Positions 47,860 to 61,384 of a stretch of 64,000 nt of DNA are shown piece by piece; position 1 is the first letter of the stretch; each line of letters starts with the position of its first letter. The DNA comes from Myrica gale (lineage: Eukaryota > Streptophyta > Magnoliopsida > Fagales > Myricaceae): assembly GCA_963930655.1 (NCBI GenBank), contig OZ005612.1:17427001-17491000 (forward strand), given 5' to 3'. Under the pieces are notes generated by a model. That model saw only the letters and a list, made by a program, of their open reading frames with translations, ran no database searches and was not told where the DNA came from. Position numbers and translations under genes: made by a program.

Positions 47860-50649
47860 TTATAGTCTTGACCGACGGATGCATTTAATACCATGGAAAG
47901 GAGAGTGCCTCCTAGCAGATGCAAATGGCTGCCCATTCACCGAGCCATCAAATTTGATATCCCAACCTTCAACATTCTCCGGCACACAAACATCAAAGAG
48001 GATTTGGCCAAGTACACTGTGTGAATTGATGGTTGACGGTTTAGGCAAACAAATTGATCTTTCTTTCTGTTCATCTTGTAGAGATGTGGAATCTGCACCA
48101 CTGTGATACTCTGCTGAACTTGGCAAAAAGAAGTGGTCACTTGGCCCCACTGCAACTCTTCTTAGGCTCTCGTTTGAGTTCACAGCTGCTTTCTGGAGGT
48201 CACAGATGAGCTCAGATATCTCATTGTGCATACCTTCCATGCCAATTCTTTCTCTCAGTAATCTAATTTTTTGGGAATGAACTGAAGCTGCCTTGTGAAG
48301 CAAATTGGTCACAGCAGCCCTATATTGGATTGGGTAATGCTTGTAATGACCTGAAAAAGTATGAAACTCATGTGACATATGTAACACAACCGACAATTTG
48401 AAAGGCTTAATTCTACTTTTTTTCATCATGGAATCCTGTTACTAGAGCATGTAGCATGCATATAACTAGTGACAATGATATTTGCTCTGGATTCTCCTTT
48501 AACTGTGGAGTCCAGACCATCCATACGGCAGGCTAAGGAGCATTCTCTCCAGCAACATGAGCTCCATAGAAAAGATGGTAAATACTACTCCTTCCATCAC
48601 ATCAGCAAGGGGGCAGAGAGGAAAACCAGTGTGATTGGAGATAATGTGGATGAAATTCGGAATATGTATGTATGAAACACAAAAAGTCAAACTGTTGGCC
48701 TGCTGACACGGTGTAAAGAACAACGTACACCACACCAAAGATCAAGGGTATTTGTGTTATTTAGCCGCAGATGAGTTCTGAAAGCCAAAACATCTGTATG
48801 ACTTCTGGAGGGGTAGCTTACAGATGGTAATCCAAAATTCACTATGAGGAGATAATTACAAACAATGGGTTGAGACAAACCTATGTGGGAGGAGCCATTC
48901 AATTTCACAAGCTTAACATCCCCACCCAGTTCTCGTAGACGCTGAACAAAATTGGCGATGATTTGGTACGGTGCAAGTTCATCCTTTTCGGAGCATATAA
49001 TGAGAAAAGGAGCACCAAGGTTCTGAAGAAAGAGAGATTTTTCATATTAACCAATGGAAAACGAAGAAAAGACACGTTTGATGGCAAAAGGCAAGACAGT
49101 CACTTACAACGGAGGAGTACAAAGCCTGCCAATACTCAACACGTTGGGAATCAAACCTAGTAAGATATAATGCATCCAGCCCAGAAGCAATGCCTTTTGT
49201 CACCCAAGAAACAAGTTTCGATGATCCAGGCAATTTCCAAACAGATGGGTGGAGAGTGAATCGTGCACCCAAATCACTTGTAAAATCTACTGGACTAGAA
49301 TCATAGATTTGTCCCGAAATGCAATTTCTGACCAACTGATACTTGCCCTTCAAAACCAAAGGAAAAGAGAGAGGGAAGAGAGAATGTAAGGAATGGATTA
49401 ATTTAATAAAGTAGACATCATAAAGTACATCTAGCTCCAAAAGTTTTAACCGCAACTAGGAAATAGTGCATACCAAATACATCTCTCCGCAGGTGCCATC
49501 AATGAGCTGCACCATAAATGCCAAATTTATTCCTACTGACATGCTCAAATCAACGTAATTCACCATTTAACCCCCCCCCCCCCCCCCAAAAAAAATGATG
49601 CTTGACTTAACTTGGAATATCAAATATAGTGCCAAAGATTTCCTGAGTCTACCTGAAAAATCTTGTACATGCAAGCTTTGGGACCACCAGAGAAGGCAAC
49701 AAAGACTATAGGACATAGCCTAATCTTCAGCTCCTGCACACCGACAGCCAAAATGGATTTTTAACAAAATCAAAAGCTTCAAAAGCACCTAATCATCTCC
49801 CTAAAATTTTAGAAGTTGTCTGGTCTGGGATCACATATCATATTGAAGTTTGATGTTGATTGGTCTATATTTGTAATAATCGATTAATGTGGGAATTCAC
49901 CCCAATTATAAACTCCGCATCAGATTAAAGCTCTAAAACATTTTGTTGAAATTTTATCAAAATATTTAGATACATCTCAAATCATCAGCTTAGAAGTAAA
50001 CTGACCTCAGCAAGCTCATTGAGAACAGCAAATGCCAGTGACATGGCCCTCTCGGGATAGAATCTGCGCATAGCTTAACCATTAGGAAAAAAGGTACTCC
50101 TTGAAATTGCAGCAAATACGCACAAAAAGTAAAATTCAGAAAGAGTACAATCCAATGGAACTCACAGAATGCAGTCTAAACAACCCCCCCTCCCCCTCCC
50201 CAAACAAAAAAACACATTTTTTTTTAAAAAAAAATAAGCACAACCGAGACAGAATTTGTAATTTGCTAAACACCAAGTACGTCCGAACTGGACTTGATGA
50301 GAACTAAAGTAACCAGTGTTGTTCTCAGTTAAACTATCGCAGCGGGGTTGGCTTTCTGAACCCAATTGTCAATTTCCTTCATGCTCTCAGCAATCAAACA
50401 GAGCCAAGGAAAGCTCAGGGACAAAAAAAAACAGAGGTAAGGAATAGAAAAAACATACCCGTTGAGAAAATCAGCATGACAAACGAGGCAATTATATCCA
50501 AGGGACGCGTACAAATCAACGTGGCTCTTCAAGTGCCGCTCCTCAATCGAAGCCCAAGCGAAAATCACCGCGATTCCTCTGAATTCCGCTTCCTCCTTTC
50601 TTCCCCAATAGATATCACCCCAAAGTCCTCCACCACCACCCCACCTCAT
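47860..50649 (-). CDS. TMEM53/DUF829 family alpha/beta-hydrolase-like protein
   Basis: A 411-residue protein from seven exons whose phases all agree: 50649-50459, 50063-50006, 49733-49653, 49506-49474, 49347-49108, 49022-48881 and 48350-47860 (stop TAA). It belongs to the DUF829 family (animal relative TMEM53, a nuclear-envelope protein); the plant role is unknown. Visible signs are WGRKEEAEFRGIAVIFAWAS, ERHLKSHVDLYASLGYNCLV, a nucleophile-elbow-like CPIVFVAFSGGPKA (Ser near 98), ISGQIYDSSPVDFTSDLGAR, SGLDALYLTRFDSQRVEYWQ, ICSEKDELAPYQIIANFVQR and a His near 250 (SSHIGHYKHYP). The C-terminal ~160 residues are the plant-type tail with VAVGPSDHFFLPSS and a basic end (KCIRRSRL). No break is seen. 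A C17 run (49571-49587) lies in its third intron. Confidence 0.93.
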
Positions 50650-52360
50650 TTTCTCAAAAAAAAAAAAAATTAGTCGAGTTATAGGAAAAAATTCAATAGG
50701 TGTTCTGGCAAATTAAGCTCCGGAATTCCAATTTCGGGAACTAGGGTTTTGGGATTGAGGTGGGTTGGTTTGGGCCACTCGTGTGGGTACGGGAAAATCT
50801 GGTAGTCTACTGGGTGGTGGATTGGTCGTGGTCGTAGTTCGCTAGCTGAATTGCGAAAGGAGTGCTGGGGCCACGTCAGATCCTACCCACCACCCGCATC
50901 TTAGGATAATCTCTTATTATTCACTGCGTGAGGCCGCTGGGAGGTTTGCCGTGTCAGAACGTTTTTTTACCTGAAAATGGTTATTTTCGTTCTGAAGAGT
51001 TTTGTAAGATTTGTCTGTGAATTTTTTTTGGTGATGTTAAAATTTTATTAATATTTGTGTACAGATCGACGATGTATAAAAAAATAATGATGATATTTAA
51101 AATTATTTTTTTATTTCGAATTTATTATTATTTTTATTAAAATTTAAATACTTAAAAGTAAAAAAACAAAAAAAAACACAAAACTATTTAACGAAAGAGA
51201 TTGGAATGCATAACCGATTGTCAAAAGTTGAATATTTTAAAAAAAAAATTAAAAAAAAAAAGAAAAAACGAACAAAACAATTCATCGAAAACTAGGGAAC
51301 AACAGACCGGCTTTTGCTGAATGCGCAGGATGGCAAGGGACAACAGATTATAAAATAAATAAAAAATGTCTGACGAGTCCTGTACTTGTTTTTTGTGACT
51401 CGCCGAACATGTTCCTATAACCGAACATCTCCGAATTCGTACAGATTATCTCACTTGGCTGCGTTTGCACCAAATATTTCACCGACTCTCAATAAAAATA
51501 TTACAATATAATCTCTCTCTCCCTCATCAAAAAATATAAAAAAATTACAAAAAATATAAAAAATTACCTCTCTCTCACTTTTTCACTAAACCCAATACCA
51601 ACACTAAACCCAATACCAAAAATTTTACAACACAAACATTACCATAAAACAATTGAAAATAAAAAGAAATAACAATAATAAATAGGCACATTATAGGGTA
51701 ATAATTAAAGATCTTTTTGTAACGATGATAATCACGCACACCAGTTACGTTTAAGAATATCCAATTTTGGGGTGCTTCAAATCGTGACACATTAATGTAC
51801 CAATTTAATAATTAAATTCGAATATTAACCAAAGTCGAAAAATGGAATATAAAGAGAATTAATATGCGGGGGCCATAGAATGTGAACGCTTAAGGTGTAA
51901 AATTTGATCTTAAAAAATTAACATAATAAAACAATTATAATATAATATCTTTTTTTTCATCAAATTATTACTTTTCACTATAAAAATATAAAAAATTCAT
52001 TCAAATCATCTCTTCACATTTTCACTATTTTTAATACCCTAAAATTTTAACACTCAAACACAACCTTAATATAATTTTTTTAAAAGAAAAGAAATTTAAT
52101 AATTTAATCCTTAATTTTAACTCTTTTATTTTTTTTATTTTTTTAATTCTTGAATTTTATTTTTTTAACCAAATGACCCTTTCATCGTATCCATCATGGA
52201 TCTTTTTGTTTCTTTAACTGAAGGGGTTGCCACCTCATCTTGTTGTCCTGTAAACTCTGAAAGTTTACACCTCAACGTTTTAGCAGCCCGCGTATCTAAG
52301 CCAGCACAATTCCTTCTCACTTTCTCTTATATTGCGAGTAACTTCGAAACCAGGAGAAGC
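50650..52360. other. Promoter side of the DUF829 gene and AT-rich intergenic DNA
   Basis: No gene seen. The part near 50650-50950 should hold the minus-strand promoter of the DUF829 gene. The rest is very AT-rich. Confidence 0.5.
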
Positions 52361-52620
52361 ATGTCATCCAAAGCCAATTCTACTTTATCTGAAACTCCTC
52401 ACAAAGCATCACCGGCAACTCCAAGAGTTGGTAGACCAAGCAAGGGAGTGGCTAAATCGGAAACTGATTCGCCCTCTCCTTTGCAGAAGTTTCGCCTTTC
52501 AATTGATAAGGTCCCCACGGTCGGTTACCTCCAAGCCCACCACTGAGCATAGATCGCCAAAACTTGCTACCCCACCTGAAAAACAACCTACATGGATTGC
52601 TAAGGGATCAGAGTTATAGG

Positions 52621-52999
52621 TGTTGAGCACATAACGAAAACACAAACAGACAGAAACCAATATTTATGTGGTTCGATAACAGTTTACGTCCACGGAGGAA
52701 AGTATTTTGATTTCACTCACAGAACCAAAATTTTACAAACTCTCACACCGCCCCTTCACCTCACAATCTCTCTCAACCCACTACAGGTGCTCTTCACCGA
52801 GGCACACTGAACTCTTTACAAGCATCCATATTTATAGTGAGAGATCAAAATGTAAAATGGAGCAAACGTTCTTCAAGATGTGCGGCTTGCAAATCTTTCT
52901 TCGTCAGTGCAATAACTCCTCCGTTGATAGTGGCTGAAATTGTCAAGATTTGCGACTTGCAAATCTTGACGTTTGTGGGGTATGGACTTCACGCCAACA
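52621..52999. mobile_element. Solo LTR in the WEB pseudogene
   Basis: Begins TGTTGAGCAC and ends ACGCCAACA. Flanks atagg (52616-52620) and acagg (53000-53004) match at 4 of 5 bases and fit a target duplication of ACAGG in the host coding sequence. It contains the ATTTATGTGGTTCGATAACA-like tract often seen in plant Copia LTRs. No internal element part adjoins it. Confidence 0.72.
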
Positions 53000-53448
53000 A
53001 CAGGTGCAATTGAACCTTGTTCAGGAAGATCTAAAAAAAGCAAAGGAACAAATATCTTCGGTTGAGAAAGGGAAGGCAAATGCAATTGATGAATTAAAAT
53101 AAGCACAAAGAGTTTTTGAAGAAGCAAATGAGAAACTTAGGGAAACTTTGGCCGCTCAAAAGCAAGCTGGGGAGAATTCGAAGATCGAGAAGTTTCGAGC
53201 TGTTGAGTTGGAGCAGACATGAATTGAGATCGCTCAAAAGAAGGGCGAGGAATGGCAGAAAGAGGTTGAAGCTGTGAGGAGTCAACGTGCTTTGGTTGTG
53301 GATGCTCTTGTCTCTACCTCTCAGGAGCTCCAAAGAGTAAAGCATGAACTGACCATGACATGTGATGCAAAGAACCAGGCATTGAGCCACGCTGATGATG
53401 TGACTAAGATAACAGAGATTCACGCTGAGAAAGTGGAGATTCTCTCGA

Positions 53449-56284
53449 CTGAGAATAATAATTCTACTTATATACAATTGCCAAAGAATGGGAAAAAATG
53501 GTACTGGTAGTTGAGACACATAACAGAAAGGCTAACAAACTCTGTTACACTGATACAAATGATATACCCTAAGGACAGCTCATCATGTACAGCAGAGCAC
53601 AAAAAATAACCAATTAAAATAACTACTGCCTAGTGTCGAAAGAATCTGCTGAGAATATCCTTGACGTGGTAGAAGGTTCTTCATGAGGAATGGTGCCAAC
53701 AATAGCTGAGGTAGAAGGAATAGCATGTTGTAATACCCCCCACGAGATGGAGCATATAGATAAATTATGTCCATTTTGGACAGATGAGAGTGAAGCACAT
53801 AGGAGGGGAGTCCCTTGGTAAGTAGTATATTTGCAAGTTGAGCATGTGTGGCAATGTGAGAAGCCTGAACAAGACCAAATTGAATAAGATAACGAACGAG
53901 ATGACAATCAAGCTCGATGTGCTTAGTCCGCTCGTGAAATACTGTATTAGCAGCTATATGGATGGCTACTTGATTATCACAGTAAAGAGTAACTGGACTA
54001 GGATGTGGAACCAACAGAGCAGATAAAATGAAATGCAACCAAGTCAATTCAGAAGACGTATTGGCCATGGCACGATACTCGGCCTCAGCCGAAGAGCGAG
54101 AAATAACAGATTGCTTATTGGACTTCTAAGAAATGAGATAATCACCCAAGAAGATGCAATAACCAGTGACTGAACGACGAATGTCAGGACAACCCCCCCA
54201 AATTTGAATAACAATAAGCTTTGAATTGTAAAGGGGAAAAACTGGAGAGCAAAAGACCTTGACCAGGAGCTGCCCGAATATAACAAAGAACCTTGTGAGC
54301 GCCAACGAGGTGAAGCTCAGTAGGATGGTCCATATATTGGCTCAAGACCTGAATGTTATAATAGATATAGGCCGGGTGATAGTGAGGTAAAGCGAGCGGC
54401 CTATTAACCTTCTGTAAATAGTCGAATCTGACAGAAACACATCAGTATCCTTGCCAAGCTTAAAGTTTTGATCCAATGGCAATTTGATTGGTATAGCACC
54501 AAGAGAACCTGAATTTGCAAAAATGTCCAAGGCGGCAAGGCATACTTACGTTGACATAGGTGAATTCCATGAGAGGATCGTGCCACCTCTATGCTAAGAA
54601 AATAATGTAAAGATCTCAAATCCTTAATCTTAAAATGAAGATAAGAAACTGTCGAAGAGCTACCACAGAATCAGTACAATTGCTTGCAACAATTATGTCA
54701 TCCACATAAACAAGGAGTGCAAGAAAGGAGGAACCCGTATGGTTAGTGAAAAGGTTGTAATCATCCTTTGATTGCTGAAAACCGACCTCAATGAGGGAAG
54801 AAGAGAACTTTGCATACCATTTCCAGGAAGCTTCCTTCAAACCATACAAGCTTTTGAGAAATTTGTAGACTTGGTGTGGACTGCCCTTGCTATATCCCGG
54901 ACGCTTTTGCATGTAAATTTCCTCTTAAAGATCGCTATGCAAGAATGTATTTTTGACATCGAATTGGTGTAAGGTTCAACCATTAATAGCTGCAATAGAA
55001 AGCAAACATTTGACGATCACCATTTTAGCAACGAGAGAAAAAAAAAAGTCTCATGATAATCAATCCCCTTCTGTTGTGTATACCCTTTTGCTACCAACCG
55101 TGCTTTGTAATGTTCCACACTTCCATCCAAATGATACTTAATTTTGTAAACATACTGATAACCAATGGCTGATTTTTCAGAGGGCAAATCAGTGAGAATC
55201 CAAGTATTGTTGGCCTCAAGAGCAAATAGTTCAAGCTGCATAACAGTGAATTGGGATCCAAAGAAGCCTGGTTATAACTAGTGGGTTCCAACAAGGTTGA
55301 GCCAGCAATAGACAAGGCTTAAAAGGGGCAGAGAGGTGATGATAAGAAATAGTAGAGGATAAAGGAAAGAGGTTACCTGCAAGATGCACTTGCTCCTCAG
55401 AAGAGGACTGAAGTGGAGGAGTCAGCACACTCTGCTGGCAGTGGAAATCTCTAAGGTACTGGGGAGCTGTTCTAGTGTGTAGAGATCTGCGAAAAGGAGG
55501 TGGAGAGAAAGGAGGTAAAGAGGAAGTAGGTGGAGAAGTAGGTCCTGCAGAAGGTGGAGATGCAAAACCAGGATTTATAGGAATATGTGGAGAAAGAACA
55601 GCATGAGAGAAAATAGTTGTATGAGAAGATGAAGATGGAAAATTAGAAGTGGTGAAAGGAGGTACAGAAGGATGAGAAAAGGAAGGTATAAAAGAATCAG
55701 GTGGAGGGTCGAAAAGAGAAGAATCAGAGGGAGTAGCCAAATGAGTAGTCTGAAAAGGGAAGATAGTTTCATGGAAGATAACATCCCGCGAAAGAAAAAT
55801 AACCCCGATATCAAAATCCATAAGTTTGTATCCTTTAACACCGAAAGGATACCCTAAAAACACACACTTCCGCCCTCTAGGATCAAATTTGTGACAACCA
55901 TGACAGAGTGCTAGCAAAACAAAGGCACCTGAAAACCTTAATGTGAGCATAAGCGGGTTTAGATTTGAATAAAAGCTCAAAAGGAGTACAGTTATGCAAG
56001 AGAGGGGTAGGTGTTCTATTTATAAGATTGCCTTTGAAATTGTAGAAATTTGTGAGGTTAACCTCATGTCATTGTCACTTCGCAGTGTTTTAATGGTGGT
56101 GGTGAACTGATTTTCGACTAAATAGTAGAAGGATTCTAAACACTGTCGAGTTTCGATTTTGCTTTTAAGCAATTATAACCAAGTGCACCTAGAAAAGTCA
56201 TCTACAATAGTTAAAAAATATTATGATCCATCATATGCGGTAGTAGAAAAAGGCCCCCCACAAACATCATAATCTTTGATTTTT
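53449..56284 (-). mobile_element. Old Ty1/Copia remnant
   Basis: Minus-strand sequence shows, from high to low coordinates, an integrase C-terminal part (about 55850-55950), reverse transcriptase (about 54620-55240; VYKFLKSLYGLKEASWKWYA) and RNase H (about 53800-54060), then a polypurine tract near 53734-53744 and probably part of an LTR to 53449. It is heavily broken with many lesions and lacks at least one LTR. It is much older than the Copia element at 21.9 kb. It sits inside the WEB pseudogene. Confidence 0.8.
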
Positions 56285-56529
56285 GCAAGCAATTAATAAT
56301 CCAATTACAAGATGCAAAATCTGAAATTGCTTCTCTAAAAGAGAAAGTGGGATTGTTGGAAATTTCAATTCGAAGACAGAGAGAGGATCTGGAGGAATCA
56401 GAACATCGTCTTAGTATGGCCAATGAAGAAAGTTTTGCAATGGCTAAAAAGGTTGACTGCCTAAATTCTGAGCTTGACACTGATGGAGGAGAAAGCCCAA
56501 GCTTTGAGCAACGAGAAGCTTGCAACTTC

Positions 56530-57198
56530 TAGCCACATTAGTAATTAATGTGGCCATTCCGTTAGGAAAACAGACAAATCCTTGACGAAGCGATCATTTA
56601 GTCACAAAATGTAAACTAAAGGACAAATTTTAAAAAATAACATTTAAAGACTAAAAAATAAAAAGAAATAAAACTCAAAAACTAAACTGTTAAATTCCAA
56701 AAAAACAATTGAAGAAATTTTTTCTAGATCATGCATGAACTAACAGAGTTGCTTTGACCCTTTTATGACTTGTGGATCCTTTTTCCTTCCTCAAATTAGA
56801 AAAAAAAAAGCAATTGAGGTATTTTCTTTGGTCTCATATTTACTAGCCCCACGATACTTGTATGGGTACGTCAAGAATTCGGGCCAATAGTAAGAAGATT
56901 CAAACTCCATGTGTGGAGATACAGTTGTCCAACTATTGAGCTTCACATAGCTACTACAAAAGTTAAGGAATTCTGTAGTATGGACGCTTGGATAGTTCCC
57001 AACTATAACCAATGTGCGCAAATCTTAACGAAATTTGCATGGAAGTCAACCATCTTGAAACTGACAAATCCACAAGGGAATTCCTTGTAAGCACCCCTTA
57101 ATCAGTTTCGTAAAGAGAGAAAACGGTAAGAAACACCAAAATCAAAACCAATCCTTACATTCATTAGTAAGCAACATTCTATTCCCCCCACACCTACC
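56530..57198. other. Intergenic, no gene seen
   Basis: AT-rich sequence with no coding or RNA feature that I can support. Confidence 0.45.
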
Positions 57199-57863
57199 TG
57201 TTGGGTTTATTCCTTCTATGTGAAGGAAAGCCCAACGAGGGTCTTTAATATGGCCCAAAGTCCATTAGGGTTTTAACTTATAACCTTAAGGATAAGTTCT
57301 TTAATAAGTAGGATGGATTAAAAAGAAGAAAAAGAAAAGAAAGAGACAGTTTTTCTCTTTCACGCTCAGGTTTCATCAAAGGCTATATCATACTTCGTCT
57401 GTGGTCTGATCGAGCTGAAATTTGGAGGAGACGTTCACAACACAAGGGGCTATCATCTGAAAGGTGAAGATCAGATATTGAGCTCAAGAACAATAGTTCG
57501 TACTCGTGAACAATAACCGTAAATTGTTGGTATTTTCTCTACGTTGTTTTTTCCGTTATATTTGTCAAGATTGATATCATCTTGAAGATCTGAGTTGTAG
57601 CATCTAGTTATGACTAGAGAAGATTGTGTACCCATTATTTGGTTTATAGTGGAGATTTGACTAGACTAGGTCCCGTAATTTTTGTCTTCCTCATACATAA
57701 GAAGTTTTCCAAGTAAAAATTGTTTGTGTCGTTCTGGCTTGGTGTGATTGATTATATTGAAATTATTTTTCAGTGCGTATAATTATTGAGATTGCGCTAT
57801 ATTTACTTTCATCTAGAAAAAGAAAATTATTCCGCTGTTTGTTTGTCATTGTATCTGTCAACA
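57199..57863 (+). mobile_element. Probable solo LTR (Copia type)
   Basis: Begins TGTTGGGTTTATTCC and ends TCTGTCAACA. The R/U5-like part includes aggtcccgtaatttttgtct and aagttttccaagtaaaaatt, typical of plant Copia LTRs. No primer-binding site follows. The 5-base flanks (ctacc, cttct) do not match well. Confidence 0.5.
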
Positions 57864-60800
57864 CTTCTCACCTCTCTGCCTCCATGTAAAATAAAACAAG
57901 GGGCATCAGATCCAAAGCAAAAGCCCGAATATCGGAAACCAATAGACCACCACTCCACCACTGCACGTGCAGCCAATCTCTTTTTGGCATTCTTTATTTC
58001 TTTATTCCTTTTACAGTAAGCTTTTTCATCTTTTTAATTTCTGTTTTCTTGTACTTTAAAAGGAATGAAAGGAACTAGAAGGCTGGAAAGAACCCCCCAC
58101 ATGCAAATTACACACCACTTTTGGCTTACATTTCGACACGCGTACTAACATGCCAGTGTGCATGTATCTGTTTCTTCTTTTGTTTCCGACACTGCCCTAT
58201 GCCATCCCATCCTCAGGGATTCTTTTCCATCACGATTACTTTGTGAGGTGTTTTGTGTATCTTTTTACACATTTTGAAAAGGTCAAAAAAAGAGCCCCCG
58301 TGTATTTGCTCAAAATGCCTGCACCTTGAGAGCGCTCTCCATCCCAGAGTTAGGCAAGAAGACCAAGGGAAACGTCAGGGATGAAGCCAGAGGATTTATA
58401 CTTAGAGGATAAATATAATTTTTACTTGAATTTTTTTTAATAGGTATCTGTACTTCGATTCATTTTAAAATTTTAAATTTTTATTATAATTAAAATAAGC
58501 ATAGTCAATGTATAACAACATATTCTAAAACTTAAAAAAAGAAAAAAATATATAAACTTTAACCAAGTGTAAAAGCTAATTTTTCATCAATTATGTTTAA
58601 CTGAACAAGATGTTCTTTCAATGACTAAAAATCATCAATTATTAGCTTAGTACTAAAATCTTGTGCAGCCGAATATAATCAAAAGTTTAAAATCTTCGGA
58701 ATAAAGAGCTCATAAATTGTTGGCAAAGGCACAAAACAATGTTAAAATGTATCCAAAATAACATAGGCACACATAAATAATAGTGTAATAATATTAATTA
58801 TCCAATAATAACAAAATGGGTATGTTTTTAGAAAAAAAGAAAATAATAATTAAATGTAATAAAATTTAAAATTTTAATTTTGAAGAGGAATTTTTTGTGT
58901 GCAAAGCAAAAAGTTTATTGTATTGTAAGAGTTAAGTATGAATTTTGTTATTTTCTATATATGAGATAAAATAGTGGAAGAGAAAGAAAAGAGAGGTCAT
59001 TGAGAGAAAATCTAGACAATATGAGTATAAACAATGAGAGGGTGAGAGAGAAAGAAGAGAAAAATTTTAGAAAATAGGGAGAGAGAGAAAAAAGTCAAAA
59101 AGACTAGAAAAATCGAAGGGAGAGATGAATTTTAGAAAACATGGAGGGAGAGAAAATAAAATAAAAAAGACACTAGTATTTTTTTTTCTTTTAAAAATCG
59201 GAAAGTCCACACTTATAAAGCAGCTATTCTCTCTCTCATATTTTTTCTTCTTCTCATGTTTATTTCAAAAATTTTGAGGAGTCATTACTAAAATTATTAT
59301 CAATTTTACCCTTATATTAAAATAAAATTGAAAAAGTTTGAAAATTGACCCTTTTCTCATTTTTTTGTTGTTTGTGAATTACCCACCCCTCTTTTCGCTC
59401 GCATTATCCGCCTGAGGGGTGGGCAAACTTCCGTCGATACCGAAATTCCAGTTTCGATGCCGGTTTCGCCCATTGTATATTGCCTGGAACTGGAGCCCGT
59501 ATAGAGTTTACAAAATTCACAGTATCAGTACCGGTAATTCCGCCGAAACATGGCGGAATTCCGAAATCATTTTTTTAATAAAAAAATCTAAAACGTACAA
59601 CTTTGGACATGACCAAAGTTGTGCATTTTGGTATTAGGGTTTTTTTCAAAGCCTCTCCCGAACTCCCCCCCTCCTCATTTGATGTCTATCTCTCACTCTT
59701 ACCTCACGCCACAACTCTCTCTCTCTATCACCTCACACAACTCTCTCTAGTCGAACTCTCACTCTCTCACTGCTCAGCTCTCTTTCTCTAGTCTCTCATT
59801 CTCTTTGGTCTTGGTGGTTGCTGACTCGCTGTCTCCCTCACTCTCAGACCCTCTACCGTGACGTCGTTGAAGGCCAAGGGCCAAGGACGCTTGCCCTCTG
59901 CCATTTACAGGCTCTTTGCCTCTCTCTCTCTCTCTCTCTTTTGAATAGCTCTGAGATTGGTGATGAAACATAATATATGGAAAGTTATAATGTGGAAAAA
60001 GGTAATGCTTTCTTTGTTTTGTTTATTTTAATTATTACATGTTTTTTAAAATGTTTTTTTCTATACAATCTTTGTTTTCAAACATGACTAATAACCCTTC
60101 AACTAATGTCTATTATCTCGATCTCCGACACGGATAGCGTGACTCTTGACGTGATGTTACGATATGAGTATTAGAGTATATGTTCTATTATTTTATAGTT
60201 TAGACTTTAGATGTTAGCATATTGTTTTTTGCTTTTAAGGAAAATGCTCGTAATATTAGATTAATAATTGTTAGACTTAAAATCTTAGATAATGAGATTG
60301 ATTGGTAATTAGTAATTTAGATTTTGGGAGTGTGTTGTATTTTGTTCTTTATTTATTATGAGTATGCAATAAACATAAACAATTATTTTTTGGATTTGAA
60401 ATTTTTTTTTCAATGATGGACAAGGTGTTGTGCACATATTTCATAATTTTCATTATTTTGTAAAGTTGATCATTTTGATATGGTGGTGTTTTATTGTTTT
60501 GGAGAATGGAAAGTAATCAATTAGGTGTTATGTTATGTTATGCATTAGTTAAAATTTAAATTAGTTTAGTCATTAGTGATCAATCTTTTGTCGTAATTAG
60601 TTTTAGTCATTAGTTTAATCATAATCATATAATGCAATCTTCAATTATAGAATTGTAATATGTAAATGAATAAAAAAATATTGGATCTAACATCCAACTA
60701 AATTTTGTCATTTTGGATCCAATATCCATCTTTAAAAATCTGATTGTGGAAGCCTAAAAAACCAAGCCTAAAACCACATTGTGTAATAATTAAAAAGTTT

Positions 60801-61384
60801 AAAAAATTAAAATTTTTCAGAATTCCGACATTCAATATTGGAATTACCGGATCGAAACCGAATATCAAAATAGGCATCCTGTTATTACCGGTACCCACTG
60901 ATAAGAAGTCTAAATAAAAAGCACTTTCCATATCCAAATACATGGATCCATCAATGCACTTTCTCAGTGAAAAATAAACAGAAGAAGAAATAAAAATAAG
61001 AAGGGATATGTCGCCTGCTTGTACGGTATCAGTGGAACTCGTAGTTTACAGACTTAACAGAGATGAGTAGAGCAGAAAAAGAGTTTTTTTTTTGCCTTTT
61101 TATTATTGAAATTTTTTTCATTCCAAAAGGGATGTTGCAGCAGCAGAAGCTTCTTTCAGGAGTTGGGAGCACAATGGGCAGACAGTCTCAGAGCTTCGTT
61201 CTTACATAGAGAATACTAGTACTAGATACTTAGAGAAAAAAGAATACTAGTACTAGATGAGAGAGATCGAGTTGAACAATAAACCTTAATCCACGTTCCA
61301 ATACTACCTCCTTAACGTGAAAGCCGCATGCTAGCCTTTATGCTACCCAGTGTCAGTTTAGCAGCTCTTTCTTCTCTCTCTTCA
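57864..61384. other. Intergenic, AT-rich with a decayed element
   Basis: No gene recognised. A short open stretch at 57875-58019 (SDPKQKPEYRKPIDHH) matches nothing I know. GA-rich tracts lie at 58970-59160. At about 59417-60900 the ends resemble each other in inverse (gggtgggcaaac, taccggtacccac), with tcgataccgaaattcc-type subterminal motifs, suggesting a decayed hAT-like element; no target duplication was found. A tRNA-like or other RNA gene was not seen. Confidence 0.4.

Larger units (their letters stand above)
52361..56529 (+). pseudogene. WEB-family coiled-coil protein, broken copy
   Basis: The N-terminal ~250 residues resemble WEB family proteins of the At1g65010 type (long coiled-coil proteins related to chloroplast light movement). 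The start reads SETPHKASPATPRVGRPSKG and SETDSPSPLQKFRLSID. A frame shift near 52515 follows, then TTEHRSPKLATPPEKQPTWI. Coiled coil resumes at 53005 (NLVQEDLKKAKEQISSVEKG) with in-frame stops TAA at 53100-53102 and TGA at 53220-53222, and runs to [10 protein letters not shown] near 53450. After the Copia remnant it goes on at about 56285-56480 (LQDAKSEIASLKEKVGLLEI, RQREDLEESEHRLSMANEES) and then shifts frame. A solo LTR interrupts the coding part at 52621-52999. Usual family length is over 600 residues, so most of the C-terminus is missing as well. Confidence 0.87.

Noticed and set aside
57786-58019. Small open frame with a hydrophobic end that could be a secreted peptide
   Set aside because: Its start is within the LTR-like sequence, the hydrophobic segment is at the wrong end for a signal peptide and no family is recognised.
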